Below are positions 46,958 through 58,600 of a stretch of DNA of 64,000 nt, in pieces; within the stretch, counting starts at the first letter, position 1; every line of letters begins with the position of its first letter. The stretch comes from Bidens hawaiensis. Lineage: Eukaryota > Streptophyta > Magnoliopsida > Asterales > Asteraceae. The notes under the pieces were generated by a model, which saw only the letters and a list, made by a program, of their open reading frames with translations, ran no database searches and had not been told where the DNA came from. The stretch lies in the NCBI GenBank assembly GCA_021521415.1, contig JAIQDT010006446.1:62001-126000 (forward strand), read 5' to 3'. The position numbers were made by a program, and so were the translations under genes.

Positions 46958-48540
46958 TTAGCAATCATGTCGCGCCTCGACGTTTCCGCCTTCATTGGTC
47001 GGGGTGTGACAGATGGGGATCTGAAAGTATCCCGAGAAACCGTCAAGAAAGCAATAGTACATCTTTCCCGACAGTCGCTCCAACATCTGGTCAATGAAGG
47101 GGAGTGGAAAATGGTCTTTCCTCGTGGCATCATTGAGTTTGCGGTAGTCAATGCAAACTCTCCATCCCGTGACGGTACGTGTAGGAATCAACTCGTTCTT
47201 CTCATTAACAACAACCGTCATACCGCCCTTTTTCGGGACGACCTGCACCGGGCTCACCCATGGGGAATCAGAAATCGATAAATCATTCCAGTATCGAGAA
47301 GCTTGATGACCTCTTTCTTCACAACGTCTTGCATATTAGGGTTGAGACGCCGTTGGTGCTGCACCACGGGTTTGTACTCCTCATCCATCAAGATCTTATA
47401 GGTACAAAAGGATGGACTGATCCCTTTTATATCCATGATCTTCCAGGCGATCGCGTGCTTATGCCTCTTCAGAACCGCGAGCAACTTCACCTTCTCCTCG
47501 CTCGACAAACTAGCAGAAATGATAACAAGAAGGCGGGACCCATCTTCCAAAAAGGCATACTCCAAATGGAACGGGAGTTCCTTTAGCTCGATAGATGGTA
47601 GGTCCACAACAGAAGGTTTTTCCTTAGGCTCGGCAACGCGATCAACATCCTCAATCCTCTCTAAACACTCAGGAGGCTCGTGATCCACACCACAGACCAA
47701 CTCCTCAAATAGAGGTCCACGGACCAAGTCAGATGTCCCTCCAACACACAACTGAGTATCCAAAGAGTACTCCTCACACGTGTCCTGTATGTGCTCACAA
47801 ACGCAAGAATCGACAGTATCAATGTAGAGCACGTCATCATGATCATGTGGGTGGCGCATGGATCCCCCAATATCAAAGGTCACCTCCTCGTCTCTAACTC
47901 TAAGAGTGAGTCTGCCGGTGCAGACATCAATGAGAGCTCTAGCAGTGGCTAGGAAAGGTCGACCTAGGATGAGTGGTACATTTTTATCCTCATCCATGTC
48001 CAAGATCACAAAGTCAACAGGAAACACAAATTTGTCGATTTTCACAAGCATATTCTCAACTATACCCCTCGGGTATTTCACCCAGCGGTCGGCAAGCTGA
48101 ATGCTCATGCGAGTAGGCTTAGGCTCACCCAGGTCTAGCTTTGCAAAAACAGAATAAGGCATCAAGTTAATGCTAGCACCTAGGTCGGCTAAAGCGTTAC
48201 TAACCGACAAACTACCGATCAAACATGGAATGGTAAAACTGCCCGGATCGGTCATTTTTTTGGGCAGTTTATTCTGAAGGACCGCTGAACACTCCTCGTT
48301 CAAAGTCACACAAGAAAGCTCCTCTAGTTTCTTCTTATTCGAGAGAACCTCTTTCAGAAACTTAGCATACTTAGACATTTCTTTCAACGCATCGAAAAAT
48401 GGAAGATTAATGTGAAGCTGCTTAAAAAGTTCTAAGAATTTCCCGTACTGCTCTTCCATCTTCTGCTTCTTCAAACGACCTGGGTATGGAATGGGAGGAA
48501 CATAAGTCCTGACTGGCTCACTGGTTTATGCGGTACTTTC
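46958..48540 (-). pseudogene. Athila protease and N-terminal reverse transcriptase
   Basis: The minus-strand frame 48474-47254 continues from gag after a stop at 48526-48528. Protease has ALADLGASINLMP (about 48170), then the ILGRPFLATA flap region. Reverse transcriptase begins near 47300. A one-base loss near 47275 shifts the frame; the fingers region (VSPVQVVPKKGG, WRVCIDYRKLN, YCFLDGFSGYFQIPI) continues to 47017, where the nested LTR interrupts it. Confidence 0.85.
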
Positions 48541-50133
48541 TGGGATTAACCTCGGTTGCACCTCACCAGGAGTCTCAGTCTCGATCTCATTGGAAATCGG
48601 TTTTGGTGTGGAAACCGATGCATCAACAGGAATGGTGGATCTACCACTCCTCAGGGTAATCGCCTTAGCCTCGGTATTCGGATTAATCTCAGTGTTACTC
48701 GGAAGGCTACCCTGTGGTGTCGCAGAGAGGAGCTGAGCAATCTGTCCAGCCTGATTCTCAATGGTCTGAATGGACGCTTTCTGATTCCTCAACTCGAGAT
48801 CGTGTCTCTGTAGAGTCTCATCAATCTTCAGGTTCCTCTGTTCAGCCAGTTTGTTTGAGGTCTCGATTTTAGCTAAAAGCTGAGTCAAAAGGTTTTCAAC
48901 ACTAGACCCACCACTAGACTGACCACTACTGCTGGAACCCTGAAACTGAGGCTTTTGCTGGTACGATTGGTTCTGGGGTTGATTATGGTAATTTGGATTT
49001 CGGTCAAACCCCGGTGGCTTTTGATTTTGACTCTGATTTTGAGAGCCACCATTATCTTTCCAGCTGAAATTTGGGTGGTTTTTCCATCCCGGGTTATAGG
49101 AGTTGTTGTAGGCATTGTTTTGGCGGCCTACAAAGTCAACATCCTCCACCACCATGGCCTGCTGGCACTGACTGGTCTGGTGTTTCCCGTCACACATCCC
49201 ACAACGAGAGCTAGACTTAGCCAGATCGGATTGCATCTAGTCAAATCTTTTGGTCAAGGCTTCTAACTGAGCGGAAACAAGGGTATTAGAATCGACATGA
49301 AGAACGCCCTTAGTGGAAGAAATACTATGAGGCGGATTATATGCAAAACTCTTCTTAGCAGCTCGCTCCAAGACATCCAACGCCTCGTTGGGAGTACACC
49401 TACCGAAATCTCCTCCCGCAACCTGATCAACGGCCTGCTTCTGTGCTCCGGATAAAGCATCAAAGAACGTACGACACTGAAGACCGCGACTCAAACCGTG
49501 ATGGGGGCATTTTCTCAACAAGCCCTTGAACCTCTCCCATGTAGCATGAAGTGACTCATCATCATCAACACGAAAACCAGTGATTTTTGCCCGGTATCTT
49601 GCAGTTTTATCGGGTGGGAAGTACTGAAGAAGAAACTGCTCAACCAATTGGTTCCAAGTGGTGATGGAACCGGAAGGGAGTGCCTCTAACCACTCCAAGG
49701 CAGCCCCGCGAAGTGAGAACGGAAAAATTCGGAGTCTCACGGCATCGTCCGTACACCCCTGGATCTTGAATGTCGCACATAATCGAAGGAAATGCGCAAC
49801 ATGAGAGTGAGGGTCCTCACTCGAGAGGCCATGGAAAGAGACGGAATTTTCGACCATATGAATAATACTCGACTTGATCTCGAAACTCACGGTAATCTCG
49901 GGCTCCGTGACACCGCTGCCATATCCATCGAGGGACGGCGTGGCGAAATCATCCATGCGACCTTGATTGTTCGGGCCCGCCATTTCTTCAACCTCGGGAT
50001 TCGCGTCGTCCTCCACAACTTCGTTTTCAATGACCTCGGCAATTTCTTGTGCTCTCCTCCTCAAACCTTCTCGAAGATGTCGCTCGGGTTCAGAAAAGGG
50101 GGAAACAAGATCAGGACCGGGTGTGGTGGACAT
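48526..50133 (-). pseudogene. Athila gag
   Basis: ATG at 50133. The Retrotrans_gag capsid domain includes RLRIFPFSLRGAALEWL and WNQLVEQFLLQYFPP. A TAG at 49237-49239 interrupts the frame. The part beyond holds a Cys-rich knuckle (CGMCDGKHQTSQC), an Asn/Gln/Ser-rich stretch and a helical segment, ending at the stop 48526-48528. Confidence 0.85.
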
Positions 50134-50307
50134 GCATCACCCGAAAGAAACGCGGAATGGAAACAGACAAGACACGGAAAACTATCTAAAAATATAACTA
50201 AAATAAAACAAGATGAATAAAAATGAAATAGACTAAAATAACATAGAGAAAAAATATCAACAAGGCAAATCAATTACTCGTATCGTATTCAAAAGTAAAA
50301 CACCGTG

Positions 50308-50325
50308 TCCCCGGCAACGGCGCCA
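50308..50325 (-). promoter_or_regulatory. Athila primer-binding site
   Basis: On the minus strand TGGCGCCGTTGCCGGGGA, the form usual for Athila (matching Asp tRNA). It sits a few bases inside the LTR end, whose terminal CA is at 50333-50332. Confidence 0.85.
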
Positions 50326-50331
50326 AAAACT

Positions 50332-50341
50332 TGACGTGTGC

Positions 50342-50410
<69 letters not shown>

Positions 50411-51997
50411 GAATAAAAGTTTCACACAAATCGGGTTTTAAAAATGGTTTTCACCAACAACCAAACCACACACGAAAGGCAAGTGTACCTATTGTTTGTA
50501 GCAAAGTATCGGTGACAACCGAGTGTCAATCCATGGACACGACTAACTTTTGATAATAAATCTTTTTAATTAATTTAACCAAACAAACAATCCAAATAAT
50601 TTTTTTCAAGTAACTAAACTAGCATACAACAATAACAAAGCAAATAAAATACAACTAACAATCAATCCAAACAAGGCTACTTAGACTATGCATCCACTCA
50701 AACTTAGTGACAAAATAGCAATGATAATGACAAACATCATGTATTAAGCACCAACATCAAATTCCAATCAAGGCAACCTAATACTAGCAACAAAACAACA
50801 TGATGGGTTTTCAACAAGTTAATAACCATAGATTATTAAGTTTGTCAAAACTACCTAATCTCATAATCAAAGGAAAGCTAGAATGAAAACAACAAACTAA
50901 CCACCTAAAATCATGTAAAATAGACAAGTTCAAGAATACTAGTTAAACACATGAAACTTTTAATTAGCAAAATATGAACCAAGAATTATGGCCTTAATCC
51001 CTAGCAAATATTAACCAACTCAAAGAATCATATTATCACCATACAATTTTCCAATATCAAGTGATAGGTTTCATGCTTGTTAAAATTCATAACCAAGTTA
51101 ATTTCCACTAGTCATTCCTAACTTAATGATATAAACAAAGTATGCATACACAAACTAAGTTCATAAACAAATGCTCAACACATAGTTTTCCAACATATTA
51201 TAGTTAAACATCTATCAAACTAACAAGACTAAGAATTAAAACAAGCATTCAACCATTAAACTCTATTCAAGAACATGTCATAAACTTGAAGAACACCAAT
51301 TTACCAAAATCATGCATAGATAAATATCACATAAGTAGAAGTTTCAACATAATCTAAGTAACAAGAGTATTTAGCCCATAAGGCTTAATACAACAACCAA
51401 AATCAAAGTAATCTTACAAATCATTGTCAAGAACAAAAGATTGCAAAATAAGATGAATGATGATTGCTATTTGGAAGGATGATCACACAAAGATAGAAGC
51501 CTTGAATTCTCTCTAGCAAACACACAATAATTTTCCAGCAAGTTTGAGAATTCCCCTAAGGCTCCACACTTGAAATGAGGACAATGGAAGTGTATTTATG
51601 CATTCTGGACGTCTGGCATGGGCAGGTGCATGGGCATGCACGGTCGTGCACTAATGTGGAAAGTCAACCCATTGCTTTAGTCTGACCAAAAAGTCAGACT
51701 GGCACGGGCTTGCACGGGCTGGTTATTTTGAACTTTCTCAGCTGTAGAACATGCACTGGCACATTTCCAGGTTGGCACGGGCCCATGCACGGGCTGGCAT
51801 GGGCGTGTAGGTCTGGCAGATTGCTTGTTTTTGTCCCCGAAACGCCATCTTTTCATGTTTTCTTTGTCAGACGGGCGCCAGGACCTGCAAATTCACCAAT
51901 AACTCAAATAAGTACCTAAAATAATGAATTTGCATAGAGTTCGGGATAAATATGAAGATAATTCGATGTAATGAGATGAACACTTTGTGTTACATCA
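50332..51997 (-). repeat. Athila 5' LTR
   Basis: The inner end is fixed by the primer-binding site. The outer end is proposed at TGATGTAACAC (51997), giving near-matching TGATG/CGTCA ends. No second LTR is available to confirm it. It contains a TA-dinucleotide tract (about 50344-50405) close to the inner end. Confidence 0.55.
50344..50405. repeat. (TA)n microsatellite
   Basis: About 60 bases of uninterrupted TA repeats within the Athila LTR. Confidence 0.95.
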
Positions 51998-52321
51998 CAA
52001 GTACATATTGGCATGTTATTATAAATATATATATGAACTTATAATAAAACTAATTACATAATACATTGCATGTTACATTAAAAATTATAAATATAATCAC
52101 ATAATTATAAACGCATACAAATATAATAGTTAACAAATAATAAACGAGTCAGGTGCGAACCAAACTAAGCTTAAACTTGAAAAGTTATTCATACCGAGCT
52201 TGAGTTCAACTCATTAATTTGTACCTATATAATGGGCTTATGCACTCACAGTTCTACGTAAAAGAGGGGGCACATCATGAAAGTGATCCACTGATCCTCT
52301 ACCGACATCATTCTCCCTCTT

Positions 52322-52590
52322 TCTTTATTCTTACTAATTTGAGTGTATAGATGTCTCATACTTACATAAACATATTAACACTCTAACCCTTAGAAAATTT
52401 TTTATTCTTACTTATTTGAGTGTATAGATGTCTCATACTTACATAAACATATTAACACTATAGATGTCTCATACTTACATAAACATATTAACACTCTAAC
52501 CCTTAGGAAATTTCTTTATTCTTACTTATTTGAGTGTATAGATGTCTCATACGTACATAAAGATATTAACACTCTAACCCTTAGGAAAAT
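52322..52590 (+). repeat. Tandem repeat of about 78 bp
   Basis: Copies of TTATTCTTACT(A/T)ATTTGAG, then TGTATAGATGTCTCATAC and TAACACTCTAACCCTTAG, begin near 52325, 52402 and 52517. A partial copy (from TAGATGTCTCAT) lies between the second and third. The flanks 51998-52321 and 52591-52892 are AT-rich and hold no gene. Confidence 0.85.
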
Positions 52591-52892
52591 CAAAATCACA
52601 TATTTGTTTTGGGGATTGTGACTATAAAGTGAAGGAACTCTACCTTTGAAAAGGAAAAAGATAAATCATATCTTTTCTTAAAGGCCTATATTATAAGATA
52701 CCATAAATAGAATCCTTCACAGGATGTACGGGTCCTAAGATAAAAAAAATGAAAATAAATAAAAAACTAACAAAATACAAACACCCCAATAACAACATTC
52801 CTACAAGAAAGTTGATAAAGTTGAAACGACTTCATTTCTCTCACTCTAACACAAATTTTTTGATTTATTGACTCACTCAAAGAAAAGACATA

Positions 52893-55123
52893 GGTAACGT
52901 TTGGTATCAAGTAATGAGATAGGGAATGGAATAATTCATTCCAAGAAAATAAAAAAATGTATGTTTGGTTAAACATGGGAAAGCAATCAACCATTCTATA
53001 AAGGAATCAAATTCCTTCTAAACCTATTAAATCTATTCCCCCTTACCCCCCAGTTTTTTTTTATTCTGTTCCCTGTCTAAATGTGTTTTCACAAATTTAC
53101 CCTTGTGCCAATAATTTTCCCCTTGTGATTTTTCCTCCTTATCAATTAATGATTCTGGTATCCTCTAAATAAGGAATCAATTGCTGTCAATGATTTCTTC
53201 AATCCTTCAGCGGGAATTTTCCCTCCTAATCAAACAAACGATAATTTTGCTTAGTCCCTCATCTATATTAATCAAGAGAGTTCGTCCACTGATTGCTATT
53301 ATTTGTTTGTGACGAAGGCAGTGCAAAGGTATGATGTGTTTTTTAATTTCTTGATTTTGATGTTTTCTAGCTTCTTGACTTTGATGTGTTATTGATTATC
53401 CTTCAATTTTTATTTCTTATTTCTGAATTTTGTTTGACGTTTTTTTTAATGGTATTTTATTATCAAAGTTGTGATGTGTTGATTAACCATATGTTTTGAA
53501 GGCATTAAAAAGGGGTTCTTGTTAGTCCTATTCGGAGATTTATATTAGTATATCTTGTTCTTTTGATCCCAGTTTCCGATGAACACGTATTCTGTTGTTT
53601 GCACTTACAACCCGGATATGAATAGATGAAAGTTGCTTCACATCGATCATAATTGAAGTAGTATATATATGTAGTATCTTAAAAGTAATTATTAGTATAT
53701 TTGTTGCTTATTGGTTAATTCATTGCATTTTCACTCTCTCTTAGCCAAGCCTTAATAAATGTTTTTTGCTTATTGGTTAACTCATTACAGTTTGTGAACT
53801 GATAATATGAATTATTAAACTGAATCTTTGTAAGTTTGGGTGTGTAATAAAACTAAAAAATAAAACCTTATTCATAGTGACCATGTGGTTGGATTCTTGT
53901 ATGATGAATGCTATTATAATATTACCTCTTGAAAGATGTACATTCACTACTCAACAAAGTTCAGTGGACAAAATTTTCCACCCTTGTTTATAGTTTTGGC
54001 AAAATGGGTGTGATTAATATATATAATATTTGTTGCTTTGACAACTTATATGGTTTATGTTTACTTTTCATGTTATTTTTTTAGTTAACTAACCATCATT
54101 CTAATCCTTAATTTTTTTTATTGTTCTGCAGGAAGATAATTCCATCGGTTTTCAAAGAAACAAGACTCACAGAGACCAACCTAGTCCGCTTGAAGATTCT
54201 CCTAAGGTGCTACTCTTTTCCCATATATATTTTAATTAAGAGTGGACATAATAAGTATTGTTTCCACCTTAATCATTATAATTAAACAAAAACCTGCCTT
54301 TGAATATAGATAAACGAGCATCATGACTTTGTTGTAATCATACCAACACACTTGTTTTTCAAGTTCGGGCACGGCTTTTTTATTATTTATTTTGGCCCGT
54401 TTGCATTTCTGGTTAATAATCTACTTTATTTATTGAAAGAGTCCGCAGAAATAATTGGTGCGGAGATTAGGGGGGCTACAGAGACATTCAAGAGAGTTTT
54501 TGGAGCGGAGAGCAATAGAGAGGAATTGCGCAATAACCTTTTTGGAGAGATGAACAAAGTTGTGGGTTTAGCTACTCATGAGTGTGACAAGGCTGTATGT
54601 AAACTTGCACAAAATGAGGAGTTCATGATAATCTTTTTTAAGGTTAATCAAGAACGCAAACTTGAATGGGTTAGGAACATGCTTGACGATACCGCTTGAC
54701 ACGATATATGTTGACTTTTGGATTATTTTTACTTTTTTTTGTAATTTGGTAAAATTCTGGATGATTTTTTTTTCATAAACTTTTGGATGTTTTGATGTTC
54801 ATTTTAGTTGGAAACTTATTTAATGATTTTATATTTTGTGAGTTAAAAATATTTAATTTTTTTTAATATATATTATTATGAATTTTAATTGGATATTGAT
54901 GTAAACGTTAATTTTAATGCATGGGCATTTATGTCATTTAAATGAAATTTATTCCATTACTTCGTTTTTTTCCACCTACCAAACATAACTTAAGTAATTA
55001 TTTATTCCATTCCAATAGGTAACCAAACATGATGATGGAATGATAATGACTCAATCCATTCCTCCATCCATTCCATTCCATTCCATTCCCTCATCTATTC
55101 CATTACCACGTATTAAACAGACC
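52893..55123 (+). mobile_element. Harbinger-like DNA transposon, probably non-autonomous
   Basis: The ends are imperfect inverted repeats: GGTAACGTTTGGTATC on the left against GGTCTGTTTAATACG read inward from the right, both continuing into GGGAATGGAAT. The flanks share CATA (52889-52892 and 55124-55127), which includes the 3-bp duplication expected of PIF/Harbinger. Inside is a Myb/SANT-associated gene fragment, the usual second gene of these elements; no transposase is seen. Confidence 0.5.
54132..54699 (+). pseudogene. C-terminal exons of a Myb/SANT-like gene inside the Harbinger-like element
   Basis: A short exon after TTCTGCAG (54132-54207, EDNSIGFQRNKTHRDQPS) has a donor at AAG/GTGCTAC. 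The following exon, within 54352-54699, encodes ESAEIIGAEIRGATETF, then EMNKVVGLATHECDKAVCKL, and ends ERKLEWVRNMLDD. This C-terminal helical region is common in plant proteins with an N-terminal Myb/SANT-like domain. The DNA-binding domain itself is not found upstream, so the gene is partial. Confidence 0.5.
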
Positions 55124-55127
55124 CATA

Positions 55128-55686
55128 GTCTTGAACCCTTGATATCTTTGCTCCACTATGAAAAATGGACCTAATACTTTAATTTTAGTGTTATAAAAGG
55201 GATGCAATGATTATATATGGATTTGACAATAGTTACTCTCCATTAATTACTCATTACTTAGTTTTTTAATGATGATTTAATAATTAACAAAAGAAACCAA
55301 GAAAAAGAAAAAAACATATTTATTTATTATTTCTTATTATTATTATTATTTTTGTTTTGGAATCGTTAGAAAGCTAATTATCCCCACTTTATTTTTTTAA
55401 GAGAATCACCCCCACTTAAATCAATCCTTTAAAGCAGATCCAAACACTAGTCAAAAGCGTCAAACACCGACTCAAGTAGCAAGCATTTATATTTATGTTC
55501 TCACTTTCACTCACAGTGGCTCTTTCGTAATACTTTGAAACCCCAGACCCAGTTCCATCACAGGTAATCACTTGACTCTCGCCACGCTTTAACTTTTGTC
55601 ATTACACTGAATGCTCCCCTTTCAACATTCATTATTATTATTATTATTTCAAAATTTTACTTCCGATCTCGCCGGAGAATTCAACA
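55128..55686 (+). promoter_or_regulatory. Upstream region and leader of the receptor-like kinase
   Basis: AT-rich flank, then a pyrimidine-rich leader from about 55500 with a TTATTATTATTATTATT run just before the start codon. A weak TATA-like AT patch (TTTATATTTATG) lies near 55486. No promoter element is firmly identifiable. Confidence 0.35.
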
Positions 55687-58600
55687 ATGCCGGTTTCCGG
55701 CCACACCTCCGCCGTCAACATCCTCTCTTCCAAAACACCGATTCTAGGTCAAAAACTCTACGTCATCATCGCCGTCACCGCAGCAGGATTAACAACGGCT
55801 GTTGCATTAATAATCATCTTCCTCATTTGCAAGCGTAGCTCAAAACGACGTCGTGTGATTCACGTTAAACAGAGTATACAGAGCTCCGTACTGTTTCCGC
55901 TGGCGTCGGAAACGGTTACTGACGAACCGAATTCGAAATCTTCAAAATCCGCAGATCAAAATGAGAAAGCCGTGAGGACGTTAATGAGTATGTTTGAGCT
56001 AGATAGCGACGACGGAGACGAAAGTAAGCCGATGATTAAAGATATTGAGTCAAAATTAGTTGATAATAATAGTTCTGGAAGCAATGAATCCGGTTCCGGT
56101 TTGGTTTCCGGCACGGTCTCCGGCTCCGGTACGAGTGACGGTGCGTCGTCGGAGAATTTGAATAATATTGGCTGGGGGCGGTGGTTCAGTTTAACAGAGC
56201 TTGAAATTGCGACGAGTAGATTTGATGCGGCGAATGTTATCGGAGAAGGCGGTTATGGTGTGGTGTATAGAGGTGTTTTGCATGATGGATCAACGGTGGC
56301 GGTGAAGAATCTTCTGGATAATCGGTGAGTTTTTTTTGAATATTTTTTGGTTTTAGTTTTGAAATATATTTGTTAATTGCATGTTTAATTGCTTACAAAT
56401 GAATTAAGTGATTTGAATTTGTTTTTTAGATCTGAGATCACGTAGTTGCCGTCGTCCTGGTTTCAGTTTTTTTTTACTTTGCAGAGAAAGTTATTGGTTA
56501 CTTCATTACTCTGCTTGTCTCAAGGAAAACTTTGATTTAATCGATAAATTTTTGGCATTAAAATTGTTATATTAATACTTCTTTTTGAACGGTAAAGAAT
56601 CTTTCATGTAAACCTACCATTTCGGAGATATGTCCAAGGCCGACTCCTCAACCGTCGTGAGACTGTACTCCCCTGATGCGCGGGTGTCAGGTTTGGCACC
56701 AGGATTAAAGCCCTGATTCATCCCTTCATCTGGATGTTCTTCGAACTGGCCCAAGTGGGAATTGAGCCTGCATCTCCACTTTGGGAGAGCATGCCTCTTA
56801 CCACTAGACCAACTTCTCATGACAGTTGTTATATTAAATAAACTTTTTTCTCATAACTTGTTAATGGTAAATTTACGTGTTATTTACCGATGGGGCGGTT
56901 GGAACAGGAGATGGTTTTATAACCAAGCTAGTTGAGTACTGTTGAACGACCTTTGTTTGAACCCATTGGTTATTGGTAGGATCTGTTGAATCCGAACGTT
57001 ATTGGATCGGATTTTTTAAAAGTTATTTATTATTGCGCGTTTGATATTTTGTTTATTTTAGACTTCATGCTTGTTGATATAGTCGATCCACACCAAAAGA
57101 AAAGGTAAAGTACCAAAGTATAAAGAAGTTGCATCTTTTGTTTTAGTTAGATATATGTACACTTTTTAAACATGTCGGATTAGTGAATAATAAGGTAGTC
57201 GGTTCAATAATAAATTAATAATATCATTGCTTGAATATAATAATGTTACAATATTTTTCAAATTCAATTTACCAAGTAATAATAAATTTTTTTTGAAAAT
57301 TGACTTTCATTAAAAACAAACACAACCAACGACTATCACCAAGACGGAGAAAGACGCTGAAATCCAAAAACCAAAACCAACAATCACGTTACATCAAATA
57401 AACACCAACTTTTCCAATCCACTGCCCCTATCTTAGATCTATTTTTGTACCAAAGAAAACCCAAAGATTTTATATCCGCAACCATTTCTGCCACCTTAGT
57501 GTTCTTGCCCGAAAAAATCTTTTCATTCCTAGCCCGCCAAATCCTCCAACAAGTAATGATGACAATTCCATGAATAATCAATCTCTTATTCCCCGTCGCA
57601 CCACAAACTTTATGCACTTCCACCAAATCATTGACATGAAAAACAAAAGATCTAGGGATGTTGCACCATGAACCAATCGCATTCCAAACGGCCATAGAAA
57701 TGAAACACCCGGTTAACAAGTGCTCGAGCGATTCCTCATTACTCTCACATAAAGCGCAACTATGATCATCACAATGCAAATGACGTCTAGCTAAAGCCTG
57801 CTTGGTTGGAAGACTATCCAGAACGGCCCTCCACATAAAAATATTACATTTTTTCGGGACCCAATCGCTCCATTGGAAACTGGAACTCCCAGCATCCACA
57901 ACGGACCGCACCATCCATCTTTTAATCGCCGAAACCTCGAACTCTTTGCAGCTACCAACCGCCCAAGACCATGAATCTTCACGGTCAACCATCACCACCC
58001 CTTGAAGGAGATCTTCCAACTCCTGCTTCTCGATCACCTCCTGTTGGGAGCAAGGAGCTCTAAGCCAATCCCACACAATGCGACGAGAAGATCCAGTGAC
58101 CACCAACCGATCTGCTAACAAGACATTTTTATGTTTTTCTACCGCATATAAGGACTGATACTTGTCCATAATCGGCGCCGAACCCAACCACAAATCCGTC
58201 CAAAACCGAACTTGGCGACCATTCCCAACTGTGGCCCGGATCACTCTATTAAAACCCACACCATCAACCTTAAATTTGTTCCAAAACATAACACAATTCT
58301 TCCAAACCCCGGGAACTCCATTATTAACCGGAGCAAGCCCCCAACAGCGCGAGGACCCGTGAATAGACAACACTACTCTTCTCCACATCGCGTGATGATC
58401 ATTTAGAAATCTCCCAAGCCATTTAGTAATCAGCGCTTGATTATTAACCTCTAAACGAGCGATACCTAAACCCCCTTCTTTTATAGGTTTGGTGACTACC
58501 TCCCAAGCCACCCATGACATCTTCCTCACTTCATCCGAACCACCCCATAAGAACCTTCTCATCAAAGCTTCTAAATCATTGGTAACCTTCTTGGGTGCCT

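Larger units (their letters stand above)
44603..47011 (+). mobile_element. Solo LTR nested in Athila reverse transcriptase, target duplication GATGG
   Basis: It starts TGTGACATTTGTCAATTTCG and ends CGGGGTGTGACA, flanked by GATGG at 44598-44602 and 47012-47016. Removing it brings the two halves of the Athila reverse transcriptase together at the expected place. A TATATATA box near 44914 followed by a CT-rich leader indicates + orientation. Its length (2409 bp) and GGGGTGTGACA end suggest a Tekay/Del-type LTR. No internal coding remains. Confidence 0.88.
41630..51997 (-). mobile_element. Athila-lineage Ty3/gypsy element, 3' end lost, with a nested solo LTR
   Basis: On the minus strand from high to low coordinate: 5' LTR, primer-binding site, gag, protease with the D-L-G-A-S form typical of Athila, reverse transcriptase, RNase H, integrase, then non-coding 3' sequence (42268-41630) that ends abruptly against Tat-B. 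No second RNase H. A 2.4 kb solo LTR is inserted in reverse transcriptase. Stops and frameshifts throughout show an old copy. Confidence 0.85.
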
